Shown: positions 42,451-51,577 of the stretch, piece after piece
Position numbering within the stretch: the stretch's first letter is position 1
Layout of the letters: the number at the start of each line of letters is the position of its first letter
Notes under the pieces: generated by a model
Database searches by the model: none
The model's input: the letters and a program-made list of their open reading frames with translations, nothing else
What the model was told of the DNA's origin: nothing
Assembly: GCF_006439395.2 (NCBI RefSeq)
Contig: NZ_CP083950.1
Span: forward strand, 3,844,001 to 3,908,000
Direction: 5' to 3'
DNA: 64,000 nucleotides
From: Mesorhizobium sp. B4-1-4
Lineage (GTDB): Bacteria > Pseudomonadota > Alphaproteobacteria > Rhizobiales > Rhizobiaceae
Translations under genes and position numbers: made by a program

Positions 42451-44100
42451 GTGCCGGAACAGATCCAGAGCATCATCTCGAATCTCCGCGGTTTTGGTGT
42501 GAGGCGCCTCGCTATGCTGGCGGGCATCGCTGTTCTGGTGATGGGCGTCATCGGCATCGCCTCGGTCTACCTCAACCGCCCCGCCTACGACACGCTCTAT
42601 GTCGGGCTCGATCGCTCCGACGTGAACCAGATCGGCCTGGTGCTGGGCGAGGCCGGCATCGGCTTCGATGTCGGCGCCGACGGGACCTCGGTGCTGGTGC
42701 CGGCCGGCACCACGGCGCAGGCGCGCATGCTGCTCGCCGAAAAGGGCCTGCCGACCAGCGCCAATGCCGGCTACGAACTGTTCGACAATGTCGGCTCGCT
42801 TGGCCTCACCTCTTTCATGCAGCAGATCACCCGCGTGCGTGCGCTGGAAGGCGAGATCGCCCGCACCATCCAGTCGATATCAGGCATCAAGGCGGCACGT
42901 GTCCACATCGTCATGTCCGAGCGCGCCAATTTCCGCCGCGACGAGCAGCAGCCTTCCGCATCGGTCGTCATCCGCTATGCCGGCATCGATGCCGAGAAAA
43001 GCGCCCAGTCGATCCGCCATCTCGTCGCCGCCGCCGTGCCTGGCCTGTCGGCCGACAAGGTGACGGTGCTCGATTCCAACGGCAACCTGCTGGCCGCCGG
43101 GGATGATCCCTCCAACACCAGTGCAGCCCGCACGCTCGGTGTCGAGCAGACTGTCGAGGCACAGATCGGCGACAATATCCGCCGCGCACTCACCCCCTAT
43201 CTCGGGCCCGACAACTTCCGCGCCAGCGTCAAGGCCGAGATCAACACCGACACCCGCCAGACGGAAGAGACCATCTTCGATCCGAATTCCCGCGTCGAGC
43301 GTTCGGTGCAGTCGGTGCGCGCCAATGAGAACAACAACCAGAGGCAGGCCTCCACCCCCGCCAGCGTCGAGCAGAACCTGCCCGAGACCCAGGCGACGGC
43401 GACCGAAGGCCCGCAATCCTCCTCGCAGAACGACCGCAAGGAAGAGATCACCAACTACGAGATCAACTCCAAGAAGATCGCCACCGTCTCCAACGGCTAC
43501 ACAGTCACCAAGATGTCGATCGCCGTCGTTGTCAACCAGGACCGGCTGAAGGCGATCCTGGGCAAGGACGCGACGCCGGACCAGATCGCCAAGCGCGTCG
43601 CCGATATCCAGAAAATGGTGGCGTCGGCCACCGGTTTCGACGACAAGCGCGGCGATGTCGTCGACGTCTCGGCGGTCGAGTTCATCGATGGGCTGGACGG
43701 CGAGGCGATCCCGCAGGCTGGAATGCTCGATTCGATCGGCCAGCATGCCGGCACGCTGATCAACGCCGGCGCCTTCATCGTTGTCGTATTCCTGGTGGCC
43801 TTCTTCGGCCTGCGCCCGATGGCGGCGGCACTGACGGCAAGGGCGACGCCTGCCATAGCTGGCCCCAATTTCGACGAGGTCCAGCGTTCGCTGCCGACTC
43901 CGGAGGCGGCCGCTTCCGCCGACGCAGGTGTCGCCATCGGCGCCCTGCCGGGCGCGCGGCCCGGCGCCACCCCGCTCGATGATCTTCGCCAGAAGATCAG
44001 ACCGGCACCGCAGGAGCGGCTTGCCCGCATGGTCGACATCAACGAGGAGCGCACCGCGCAGATCCTGCGCAAATGGGCCGCCCAGGAAGTCGCGGCCTAA
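42451..44100 (+). CDS. fliF: FliF, flagellar MS-ring protein
   Basis: 549 residues from GTG 42451. Membrane segments lie at ~20-42 (MLAGIAVLVMGVIGIASVYL) and ~430-452 (GTLINAGAFIVVVFLVAFFG). The periplasmic ring-building region carries YDTLYVGLDRSDVNQIGLVL and ARVHIVMSERANF. The C-terminal FliG-binding tail is ERLARMVDINEERTAQILRK. First gene of the fliF-fliH-like-motB-motC-fliK operon. Confidence 0.96.
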   Translation: MPEQIQSIISNLRGFGVRRLAMLAGIAVLVMGVIGIASVYLNRPAYDTLYVGLDRSDVNQIGLVLGEAGIGFDVGADGTSVLVPAGTTAQARMLLAEKGLPTSANAGYELFDNVGSLGLTSFMQQITRVRALEGEIARTIQSISGIKAARVHIVMSERANFRRDEQQPSASVVIRYAGIDAEKSAQSIRHLVAAAVPGLSADKVTVLDSNGNLLAAGDDPSNTSAARTLGVEQTVEAQIGDNIRRALTPYLGPDNFRASVKAEINTDTRQTEETIFDPNSRVERSVQSVRANENNNQRQASTPASVEQNLPETQATATEGPQSSSQNDRKEEITNYEINSKKIATVSNGYTVTKMSIAVVVNQDRLKAILGKDATPDQIAKRVADIQKMVASATGFDDKRGDVVDVSAVEFIDGLDGEAIPQAGMLDSIGQHAGTLINAGAFIVVVFLVAFFGLRPMAAALTARATPAIAGPNFDEVQRSLPTPEAAASADAGVAIGALPGARPGATPLDDLRQKIRPAPQERLARMVDINEERTAQILRKWAAQEVAA

Positions 44101-44103
44101 ACC

Positions 44104-44724
44104 ATGCCCTCCGCAGCCCTTTTCGATCTTCTCCCCGATTTCGGTCCGCGTGCGCCGCGCGTCAGCAAGGCTCAGGCCGCGACCGAGCACAGGCCGGAAG
44201 CAGCCGAGCCGCAGGCCGATATCGGCACGCTGATCGCCGAGGCGGTCGCCCAGGCGGAGGCGACGCTTGCGGAGCGGCTTTCGGCCGCCCATGACGCAGC
44301 GCTGGAAACCGAGCGCCAGGCGCATGCCGAGGAAGCAAGGATCTTTCTCGAAAGCTTCGGCGGCGATGTCGGCAAGGCGGTCACGTCGCGCATTGACGCC
44401 ATGGAGACGCGCGTGGCGGATCTTGTCGCCGCAACGGTCGCCCGCATCATTGGCGGCGTCGTCAGTGACGATCTGCAGCGGCGCTCGCTTGAAGCGCTCG
44501 CCAGCGCGGTTCGCGAAGCCGTCGGCGACGGCGAAGCGGTGCGCATCGTCGTCCGTGGGCCGCTGTCGCTGTTCGAAACGTTCAAGGCATCGCTTGGCGC
44601 CCGCGCTGCAAATCTCGACTTCGTCGAGGCGCCCGGCTTCGACCTGACGGTCACCGTTGACGAGGCCGTGTTCGAGACACGCATGGCCGAATGGTCGGCA
44701 ACCCTCTCCGAGGTGCTGTCATGA
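44104..44724 (+). CDS. FliH-like export ATPase regulator (tentative)
   Basis: 206 residues, cytoplasmic. A low-complexity N-terminus is followed by a long Ala/Glu-rich helix (LIAEAVAQAEATLAERLSAA). A C-terminal ~100-residue domain has VSDDLQRRSLEALASAVREA, VRIVVRGPLSLFETFK and FDLTVTVDEAVFETRMAEW. This architecture (coiled coil plus a V-ATPase E-subunit-like C-terminus) and position three bases after fliF fit FliH, the stator-like regulator of FliI. It is not a clear motif match. Stop overlaps motB. Confidence 0.65.
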   Translation: MPSAALFDLLPDFGPRAPRVSKAQAATEHRPEAAEPQADIGTLIAEAVAQAEATLAERLSAAHDAALETERQAHAEEARIFLESFGGDVGKAVTSRIDAMETRVADLVAATVARIIGGVVSDDLQRRSLEALASAVREAVGDGEAVRIVVRGPLSLFETFKASLGARAANLDFVEAPGFDLTVTVDEAVFETRMAEWSATLSEVLS

Positions 44725-46091
44725 GCGTCGCCGAAGCCGATCATGGCAGGCACGAGATCATCATCGTGCGCCGGGGTCATGACGACCACGACGAAGGCCA
44801 CCATGGCGGCGTCTGGAAGATCGCCTTCGCCGACTTCATGACCGCGATGATGTGCTTCTTCCTGGTCATGTGGCTGATCAACGCCGCCAACGAGCAGACC
44901 AAGACGGCCGTGGCCAGCTACTTCAATCCCGTCAAGCTCGTCGACCGTGAGTCGAGCCGCAAGGGCCTTAAGGATCTCGGCAATGGGCCGCGCTCGGTCG
45001 GGCTGACGGCCGACGAGCCGCAGGACGCGACCATCAAGACCGGACAGGATGGCATCGGCGCCGTGGGCTCGTCCAACCGCAAGCAGGACAAGCAGGCACA
45101 GCAGCCGCAACAGTCCGACGATCACCTCTTCGCCGACCCTTACGCCGTGCTCTCCGAGATCGCCACCGACACCGGCGTCATGCAGAATGTCAGCCAGAAG
45201 GGCGACGGCGGCGCGCAAAATGCGGGTCCCGCGACCGGCGCCTCCGGCGGCGCGTCCTACCGTGATCCCTTCGAGCCGGATTTCTGGTCGCAGCAGGTCG
45301 CCGCGCCCGTCGCCGAGGCAAGCGCCCAGCGCCCCAGGATCGAGGGCGACCCGCTCAAGCCCGGCGACAAGGCCGCCGAGACACAGGTCGCCAAGGTCAA
45401 GGCCGTGCCGCCGGCACCGCCGGTCGAGGACGCACCGCTCGAGCCCCTGGCACAGGATGGCGAGGACGCCGCCATGGCCAAGGCCGGCGCCACCAAGGCC
45501 AGCGACGCCAAGGCCGGCGACGCCATGGCCAGCGACGCCATGGCGGCCGACGGCAAGGCGATGGATGCGACCGTCGCACGGCAAGAGGCTGCAAAGCCCG
45601 GGGCCGCGGAAAAGACACCGACAGCCGCCGCGCTGAAAGCCGCCACCGAGGTCAAGCGTCAGCTGGCCGATGCCTTCAAGCCTGGCGACAAGCTGCATGA
45701 CGGCGTCTCCGTCGAAGCCACCGACAAAGGCGTCGTCATATCGATCACCGATCAGCTCGACTTCGGCATGTTCGAAATCGGATCGGCGCTGCCGCGCCGC
45801 GAGCTGGTGCTGGCGATGGAAAAGATCGGCCGCATCGTCAACAGCCAGAAGGGGACGATCAGTATCAATGGCCACACCGATGCGCGGCCCTTCCGCAGCG
45901 CCAGTTACGACAATTGGCGGCTGTCGACGGCGCGGGCGCATTCCGCTTACTACATGCTCGTGCGCGGCGGCGTCGACGAACGCCGCATTACCGAGGTTGC
46001 CGGCTTCGCGGACCGCCAGCCGAAGGATCGCGCCGATCCGATGTCGGCGGTCAATCGCCGCATCGAGATCCTGATGGCGACCGGCGGATGA
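44721..46091 (+). CDS. motB: MotB, flagellar stator protein
   Basis: 456 residues from ATG 44721, overlapping the preceding stop by four bases. A His/Asp-rich cytoplasmic N-terminus (GHDDHDEGHHGG) precedes the single membrane helix FADFMTAMMCFFLVMWLI with the proton-carrying Asp38. A long linker includes an Ala-rich pentapeptide array (~254-283). The C-terminal OmpA-like peptidoglycan-binding domain includes INGHTDARPFRSASYDNWRL. It is longer than enteric MotB, as usual in rhizobia. Confidence 0.95.
   Translation: MSVAEADHGRHEIIIVRRGHDDHDEGHHGGVWKIAFADFMTAMMCFFLVMWLINAANEQTKTAVASYFNPVKLVDRESSRKGLKDLGNGPRSVGLTADEPQDATIKTGQDGIGAVGSSNRKQDKQAQQPQQSDDHLFADPYAVLSEIATDTGVMQNVSQKGDGGAQNAGPATGASGGASYRDPFEPDFWSQQVAAPVAEASAQRPRIEGDPLKPGDKAAETQVAKVKAVPPAPPVEDAPLEPLAQDGEDAAMAKAGATKASDAKAGDAMASDAMAADGKAMDATVARQEAAKPGAAEKTPTAAALKAATEVKRQLADAFKPGDKLHDGVSVEATDKGVVISITDQLDFGMFEIGSALPRRELVLAMEKIGRIVNSQKGTISINGHTDARPFRSASYDNWRLSTARAHSAYYMLVRGGVDERRITEVAGFADRQPKDRADPMSAVNRRIEILMATGG
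45480..45569 (+). repeat. 15-nt tandem array inside motB
   Basis: Six consecutive 15-base units in the motB linker; units three and four-five pattern: 45495-45509, 45510-45524 and 45525-45539 are nearly identical (AAGGCCAGCGACGCC type), and flanking units are degenerate. In frame they encode the pentapeptide K/M-A-S/G-D-A. The unit length is a multiple of three, so changes in copy number would preserve the reading frame. Confidence 0.85.
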
Positions 46092-47437
46092 AGCGGGCGG
46101 CCGTCATCAGCCGCTTGATGGGCCTGTTGCTGCTGGCCGCCGGATATCCGTCCGCCGGCTTCGCCCAGGACACGCTGCAGCCTTACCAGCTCGTGCGCTC
46201 GCTGCAACTCATCCAGGACCGCATCGCCGCCGGCGATCACGCCGCGATGCCGATGCAGGCCAAGCTGCTCGAAATGACCGATGCGCGCCTGCGCGAAGCG
46301 GATGCGGAGGACTTCAAGGACGCCAGGAACTTTCGCGCGCTCCTGGTCTACGGCATGAGCGGCGGCAATCCGGTGACCGTCGAGACGGCCGTCTCGCGCG
46401 CCGCCGCTGATCCGCCGAACCTTGCCATCGCCAGGGGCGTCATCGACTATCTCAATGGCCGCCCCGGCGAGGCGATCGAAGCGCTGACGCCGATCGATCC
46501 GATGATGCTCTCCGGCGATCTCGGCGCATTCCTTGCCCTGGTCAAAGGGTCGCTGCTTGCCGGAGATCAACCGGCGGTGGCGCTCACACTGCTCGACGAG
46601 GCCAGACTTCTCAGCCCCGGCACGCTGGTCGAGGAAGCCGCCTTGCGGCGTTCGGTCGGCATTGCCGCAGCGCAGGGCGATGCGGCGCGTTTCGCGCTTG
46701 CCTCCACCCAGTATGTCGAGCGCTATCTCTATTCGCCCTATGCCAGCCAGTTCGCGGATTCTTTCGTGTCCGGCGTCATCGCGCTGCACATGTCAATCGG
46801 CCAGGACAAGCTGGCCGACATCACCTCGATGATGGATCCCGAGCGCGAGAAGGTGATCTATCTGCGCATCGCCCGCCGTGCCGCGATCGACGGCCTTGGC
46901 GAATTGTCGGCCTTCGCCTCGGCGCGGGCCGTGCAGGGCCGCGACGGCAACAGCAACCAGGGCGATCCGCGCGCCCTGCTCTACTCCAGCCTGTCCACCG
47001 TGACCTCGGGCACCATCGGGGATGTTCGCGCCAAGCTTGGCAAGATCGACCGCAGCAGACTGTCGGACGGTGATCGCGCCCTGCTCGACGCCGCGCAGAC
47101 CATCGCCGGTGAGGTGGTGGCGCCACCGGCTTCCCTTCCAGCCACCAGGGTAGCCCCGCCGCCCGAACCCGAGGCCGCCGCCGCACAGGCCGACGACGCT
47201 GCCGGGTTGCCGCCTGTCGAAGGTGCCGTCTCCGAACAGCCCGCCATTGCGCCATCCGGCACAAAGGCCGCCGCGCCGGCTTCGGCGCCTGCAGCCGATT
47301 CAGCGACGGTCCTGCCTGCATCGGCGCCAGCCACCTCTGCCGGTCCCGGCACAACCGATCCGACCGACGCCGCCATGATGAGAACCCGTCGACAGCTCGA
47401 CCTGATCGACCAGATGCTTGGAGCCGCCCCGAAATGA
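46088..47437 (+). CDS. motC: MotC, periplasmic motility protein of rhizobia
   Basis: 449 residues with a signal peptide ending at SAGFAQ. The body is alpha-helical (PYQLVRSLQLIQDRIAAGDH; IARGVIDYLNGRPGEAIEAL). An Ala/Pro-rich spacer covers ~345-430 before a final helix (RTRRQLDLIDQML). In Sinorhizobium MotC works with MotB in the periplasm and needs MotE for folding; both genes are in this window. The ATG overlaps the motB stop, and the stop overlaps fliK. Confidence 0.93.
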   Translation: MKRAAVISRLMGLLLLAAGYPSAGFAQDTLQPYQLVRSLQLIQDRIAAGDHAAMPMQAKLLEMTDARLREADAEDFKDARNFRALLVYGMSGGNPVTVETAVSRAAADPPNLAIARGVIDYLNGRPGEAIEALTPIDPMMLSGDLGAFLALVKGSLLAGDQPAVALTLLDEARLLSPGTLVEEAALRRSVGIAAAQGDAARFALASTQYVERYLYSPYASQFADSFVSGVIALHMSIGQDKLADITSMMDPEREKVIYLRIARRAAIDGLGELSAFASARAVQGRDGNSNQGDPRALLYSSLSTVTSGTIGDVRAKLGKIDRSRLSDGDRALLDAAQTIAGEVVAPPASLPATRVAPPPEPEAAAAQADDAAGLPPVEGAVSEQPAIAPSGTKAAAPASAPAADSATVLPASAPATSAGPGTTDPTDAAMMRTRRQLDLIDQMLGAAPK

Positions 47438-48807
47438 CCCCCAACCTCGGCCCGGCCCTGCCAGGATTTACCGCCGCGCGTACGACGGCGGAGCAGTCGG
47501 CCACGCCCGGAAATACGGATGATGCTGGTTTCGGCAAGATGGTGCGTGCCGGCGCAAGCCGGGCCCACTCGGAAAAGCAGCCGGCGACCGAGGCCATCTC
47601 GCGCGATCCGCGCTGGAGCAAGCTTGCCTCCGACCTTGCGGCGCAAGCCGGCGAGGACGAACCGATGCCAGTCGGCAAGACGAGAGCCGCGTCCGCCGGC
47701 TTCCCAGCCGCGAAATCGATGAAAGACGGCAAGGACGTTGGGACGGACAAGGACGCAGACGCCGAAACGCCGGCGACTGGCGCCGCACCGCTCGACGACC
47801 ATCTGCCGCTGCTGATGGCGTTTCATGAGCTGCGCCACTTCTCGACATCTGCCACGTCGGCCGATGCAGACGAAACCGGGCAGGAGCCGCCGCCCGGGGG
47901 GCAAGTCGCGCCTAAGGCCTATCGGGCGAAATCCGCAGCCGGGCATGACGATCTCGAACCCATGTCGAAGCCCGAGCGGGCATCGCTCGTCGATGGGCCG
48001 CTGACGAAGCTCGACGGCCAGTCCGTCCGCGATACCGCCGCTGGCGCGCCAGGGCGTGAGAATGCGATCGCCGCTGGCCCGCTTCCCGAGGCGGCGCCGG
48101 CCGAGGTGCCGGGCGCGGAGCCGAAACAGGCGGCGCCGCAACCGAGGTCCATCGCCGACGTTCAGTCATCGCTGCGGTCAGATCCAGGAAAACAGCTCCC
48201 GGCATCGGCGCGCATCGACGTGGTTTCCGAGCGCAGCTTCCCTGCTCCGCCGCAGGCTCCGATGAGCCAGGCAGCCCTCAACGTAATCAATGCAATAGCG
48301 GCCGATGGCGGCCCGCGCCAAACGCTTTCAATGGCGTCGGCGACCAGCCATCTGGCCGGCTCTGTTGCCGTTCCGACACATGTCTTGAAGATCGAACTTC
48401 ACCCGGCCGAGCTGGGCATGGTGACGGCCCATCTTCGCCTCTCGGGAGAACAACTTTCGATTGAACTGAAGCCCGAAACGCATGATGCCTACCGCCGCCT
48501 TTCCAGCGACAGCGAGGCGATCGTGAAATCGCTGCGCGGCCTGGGATTCGAGGTGGATAAGGTCACCATCATGCAACCATCGGTAGCTGTCCCGGCGACA
48601 ACCCGGACGGATGCAACCGCCTCCCTGACCACGACACCTGGCCGCGACCAGTCATCGTTTCAGCCCGGAAACTCCGGCGGCGGCAGTGGGACCGGCGGCC
48701 AGCAACCAGGTCAGCAATCCGCAAGGGGTAGTCATGATGACGCGCAGGATTACGGCCGTGCCGCTTCGCCTTCTCGCGAGCGCGCTGGCGGCGATATTTT
48801 TATCTAG
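47434..48807 (+). CDS. fliK: FliK, flagellar hook-length control protein (formerly MotD)
   Basis: 457 residues. A long disordered N-terminal two-thirds is rich in Ala, Pro, Asp and Lys. A compact C-terminal FliK domain lies at ~308-395 (VLKIELHPAELGMVTAHLRL). A Gly/Gln-rich tail includes GGGSGTGGQQPGQQ. The position after motC is where rhizobia carry the gene once called motD and later shown to be fliK. It measures hook length and triggers the FlhB switch. It overlaps the next gene by 74 bases. Confidence 0.9.
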   Translation: MTPNLGPALPGFTAARTTAEQSATPGNTDDAGFGKMVRAGASRAHSEKQPATEAISRDPRWSKLASDLAAQAGEDEPMPVGKTRAASAGFPAAKSMKDGKDVGTDKDADAETPATGAAPLDDHLPLLMAFHELRHFSTSATSADADETGQEPPPGGQVAPKAYRAKSAAGHDDLEPMSKPERASLVDGPLTKLDGQSVRDTAAGAPGRENAIAAGPLPEAAPAEVPGAEPKQAAPQPRSIADVQSSLRSDPGKQLPASARIDVVSERSFPAPPQAPMSQAALNVINAIAADGGPRQTLSMASATSHLAGSVAVPTHVLKIELHPAELGMVTAHLRLSGEQLSIELKPETHDAYRRLSSDSEAIVKSLRGLGFEVDKVTIMQPSVAVPATTRTDATASLTTTPGRDQSSFQPGNSGGGSGTGGQQPGQQSARGSHDDAQDYGRAASPSRERAGGDIFI

Positions 48808-49324
48808 TCTCGCGAACGGTGCCGTCGCCGCCACCAACCCTTGCGAGCCCGAGATCCTGCGCGCCGCCGACCGTTATGGCGTGCCCGCCGGCATCCTCTA
48901 TGCCGTCGGTCTGACCGAAACCGGCAAGAAAGGCAGCCTTCAGCCTAACGCGTTGAATATAGAAGGAAAAGCGATCTTCCCGGGAAGCCGCGCGGAGGCG
49001 CTTGCCACCTTCGCCAATGCGCAGCGCGAGGGCAAGACGCTGATCGATCTCGGCTGCATGCAGATCAATCACCACTACCATGCCTCGCATTTCCGCAGCG
49101 TCGAGGACATGCTCGATCCGCGCCAGAATGTCGACTACGCGGCGCGCTTCCTGGCCAGTCTCCATGCCCGCCACGAGACCTGGTCGATGGCCGTCGCCCG
49201 CTATCATGCCGGTCCCGACAACGACCCCGCGCAAAAGGTCTATGTCTGCCGGGTGATCGCCAACATGGTTGCCACCGGCTTTGGAAAATGGACCGCCAAC
49301 GCCCGCGCCTTCTGCAACCCATAA
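48734..49324 (+). CDS. Lytic-transglycosylase-like protein of the flagellar operon
   Basis: 196 residues from ATG 48734, with AAGGGG five bases upstream. A signal peptide ends near GAVAA. A transglycosylase-like fold is indicated by Glu62 in AVGLTETGKKG (candidate catalytic Glu), LGCMQINHHYH at ~107-116 and VARYHAGPDND. It has three cysteines in the mature part. FlgJ with a muramidase domain is not seen in the window, so this protein may open the peptidoglycan for the rod, as SltF does in Rhodobacter. Last gene of the fliF operon. Confidence 0.85.
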   Translation: MMTRRITAVPLRLLASALAAIFLSSLANGAVAATNPCEPEILRAADRYGVPAGILYAVGLTETGKKGSLQPNALNIEGKAIFPGSRAEALATFANAQREGKTLIDLGCMQINHHYHASHFRSVEDMLDPRQNVDYAARFLASLHARHETWSMAVARYHAGPDNDPAQKVYVCRVIANMVATGFGKWTANARAFCNP

Positions 49325-49545
49325 GCGCATTTTCTGCTTCTAATGGGCCGAACTCACTTCTTCGGGCCTGCGCTTTGACTTGATCAAGACTTGCCACCCC
49401 AGACATATCTGGCTGCACGCTAATGCAACCGGTGCGATTCCAGACTCCCAAGAAACTAGCTACAAGAAATGATGGTGTTCAGGATTCCCGCCAGCCGTTA
49501 CGCCTTTCCTCACGGGGCAGATGAGCTGATTCGGAGGCGGGGCCG

Positions 49546-50214
49546 ATGATCGTTATCGTTGACGAGCGAGAGCTCGTAACAGAGGGATACAATTCACTTT
49601 TTGACCGCGAAGGCGTTGCCTGCGCCGGTTTCGCGCCCAATGAATTCGGCGAGTGGGTGAACTCGGCCGCCGATTCCGACCTACGCTCGGTGCGGGCCTT
49701 CCTGATCGGCGACTGCCGTGACGGCGCCATTTCTCCACGCCAGATCCGCGACCGCACCGGCGCCCCGGTGATTGCGCTCAGCGAGCAGCATTCGCTGGAA
49801 AACACGCTGCGGTTGTTCGAGAGCGGCGTCGACGACGTTATCCGCAAGCCTGTCCACATCCGCGAGATTCTCGCCCGCATAACCGCCATTCGCCGTCGCG
49901 CGAATGAGGATGTCGCCTACACCGAGATCGGCGCCATGCGCATCTTCATGGACGGCCGCGATCCGGAGATCAACGGCCAGCCGCTGCCCTTGCCGCGCCG
50001 CGAACGCCGCATCCTGGAATATCTGGCGAGCAACCGTGGCCGCCGCGTCACCAAGACCCAGGTCTTCAATGCCATTTACGGCATCTTCGACGAGGAGGTC
50101 GAGGAGAACGTGGTCGAAAGCCACATCAGCAAACTGCGCAAGAAACTGCGTGAGAAGCTGGGCACCGACCCGATCGATTCCAAACGCTTCCTCGGCTACC
50201 GGCTCGTGTTTTGA
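49546..50214 (+). CDS. rem: Rem, OmpR-type activator of motility genes
   Basis: 222 residues. A receiver-like domain spans 1-~115 and an OmpR-type winged helix ~130-222 (LPLPRRERRILEYLASNRGR; ENVVESHISKLRKKLREKLG). The acidic pair Asp6-Glu7, Ser79 and Lys101 are in place. The phosphoacceptor region reads LIGDCRD, where the usual Asp position falls on Gly55 or the shifted Asp56. In Sinorhizobium Rem is activated by VisNR during growth and turns on flagellar genes. Purine-rich GGAGG lies 9-13 bases before the ATG. The 221 bases upstream contain CCAGACATATCTGG, a small palindrome. Confidence 0.92.
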   Translation: MIVIVDERELVTEGYNSLFDREGVACAGFAPNEFGEWVNSAADSDLRSVRAFLIGDCRDGAISPRQIRDRTGAPVIALSEQHSLENTLRLFESGVDDVIRKPVHIREILARITAIRRRANEDVAYTEIGAMRIFMDGRDPEINGQPLPLPRRERRILEYLASNRGRRVTKTQVFNAIYGIFDEEVEENVVESHISKLRKKLREKLGTDPIDSKRFLGYRLVF

Positions 50215-50293
50215 AGCAGCACCGCGCCAGCCTCGCGCAAGACAGGACGCGTAGCCTCGCCGCCAGTGGCATGGATATTGCGGAGACATCTCG

Positions 50294-51550
50294 ATGAGCC
50301 TCTACGGAATGATGCGGACCGGCGTTTCCGGCATGAACGCCCAGGCAAACCGCCTGTCGACGACGGCCGACAACATCGCCAACTCCGACACCACCGGCTA
50401 CAAGCGCTCCTCCGCCGAGTTTTCGACGCTGATCATGCCGTCCACGGGCGGCGCCTATAATTCCGGCGGCGTCACCACGACGATCCGGCAGGCGGTCAGC
50501 GATCCGGGCGTGCTTCAATACACGACCTCGGTCTCCGACCTTGCCGTCAGCGGCGATGGTTTCTTTGTCGTCCAGGATCCCGGCGGCACGCCTTTCCTGA
50601 CCCGCGCCGGCGCCTTCGTTCCCGATGCGCAGGGCAGGCTGGTCAACGCGGCCGGCTTCCAGTTGATGGCCTACAGCTACGCCAACGGCGTGCCGGCGGC
50701 GACGGTCAACGGCTTCGAAGGGCTGGTCCCTGTCGTCATTTCCGACCAGGGGATGACGGCGACGCCAAGCACCCTGGGCAGCTACAGCGGCAATCTGCCG
50801 GCGGGTGCGACCCCGGTCGCGGCCGGTAACCTGCCCTCCACCAACTCGGCAGGCGCACAGTACACCTCGAAGTCCTCGATGGTCGCCTACGACAATGTCG
50901 GCAACAAGGTGCTGGTCGACGTCTATTTCACCAATACCAGCCCCGGCACCTGGGAAGTGTCGGTCTTCGACCAGTCGAAGGCCACGCCTGGAACATCCTT
51001 CCCCTATACTGGCGGCGCGCTGGGCTCGGCCAACCTGACCTTCGACACCACCACCGGCAAGATGACCGGCGCGACCACCGGCGTTTCATTCACCGTGCCG
51101 AACGGCGGCAGCCTCAATCTCGATCTGTCGAAGCTGACCCAGCTCGGCACCGGCTTCACGGTTTCCGACGCCCAGGTCAACGGCAACGCGCCGAGCACCA
51201 TCGACAAGGTTCAGATCAGCAAGGAAGGCACCATCTACGCGCAGTACAAGGACGGCTCCACCAAGCCGCTCTACAAGATTCCGCTGGCCGACGTGCAGAG
51301 CCCGGACCAGCTCAAGGCCCTTCCCGGCAACGTCTACGCGCAGGGCACCGATTCCGGCGCGGTCCGCGTCGGCTTTGCCAACGAAGGCAAACTCGGCTCC
51401 ATCATCTCCGGTGCGCTCGAGAATTCCAACGTCGATATCGCCGAGGAACTGACCGACATGATCGCGGCGCAGCGCAGCTACACCGCCAATTCGAAAGTCT
51501 TCCAGACCGGTTCCGACCTGATGGACGTCCTTGTCAACCTGAAGAGATAA
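50294..51550 (+). CDS. flgE: FlgE, flagellar hook protein
   Basis: 418 residues. The axial N-terminal motif is STTADNIANSDTTGYKRSSA, followed by SDLAVSGDGFFVVQDPGGT. A variable central domain precedes the C-terminal ENSNVDIAEELTDMIAAQRS. The ATG has GGAG 8 bases upstream. First gene of the flgE-flgK-flgL-flaF-flbT-flgD-fliQ series, 79 bases after rem. Hook length is set by FliK and growth is capped by FlgD, both encoded nearby. Confidence 0.95.
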   Translation: MSLYGMMRTGVSGMNAQANRLSTTADNIANSDTTGYKRSSAEFSTLIMPSTGGAYNSGGVTTTIRQAVSDPGVLQYTTSVSDLAVSGDGFFVVQDPGGTPFLTRAGAFVPDAQGRLVNAAGFQLMAYSYANGVPAATVNGFEGLVPVVISDQGMTATPSTLGSYSGNLPAGATPVAAGNLPSTNSAGAQYTSKSSMVAYDNVGNKVLVDVYFTNTSPGTWEVSVFDQSKATPGTSFPYTGGALGSANLTFDTTTGKMTGATTGVSFTVPNGGSLNLDLSKLTQLGTGFTVSDAQVNGNAPSTIDKVQISKEGTIYAQYKDGSTKPLYKIPLADVQSPDQLKALPGNVYAQGTDSGAVRVGFANEGKLGSIISGALENSNVDIAEELTDMIAAQRSYTANSKVFQTGSDLMDVLVNLKR

Positions 51551-51577
51551 ACCGGGCGCCGCCCGTGAAAGACCAGC

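Noticed and set aside
44172..45941. A 589-residue open frame opposite fliH-like/motB
   Set aside because: Low-complexity antisense reading; motB on the other strand has all expected motifs.
50267..50281. TGGCATGGATATTGC resembles a sigma-54 -24/-12 promoter (GG-N10-GC) before flgE
   Set aside because: The implied transcript would start about at the flgE ATG, after its own ribosome site; rhizobial flagellar genes are not known to need sigma-54. Probably chance.
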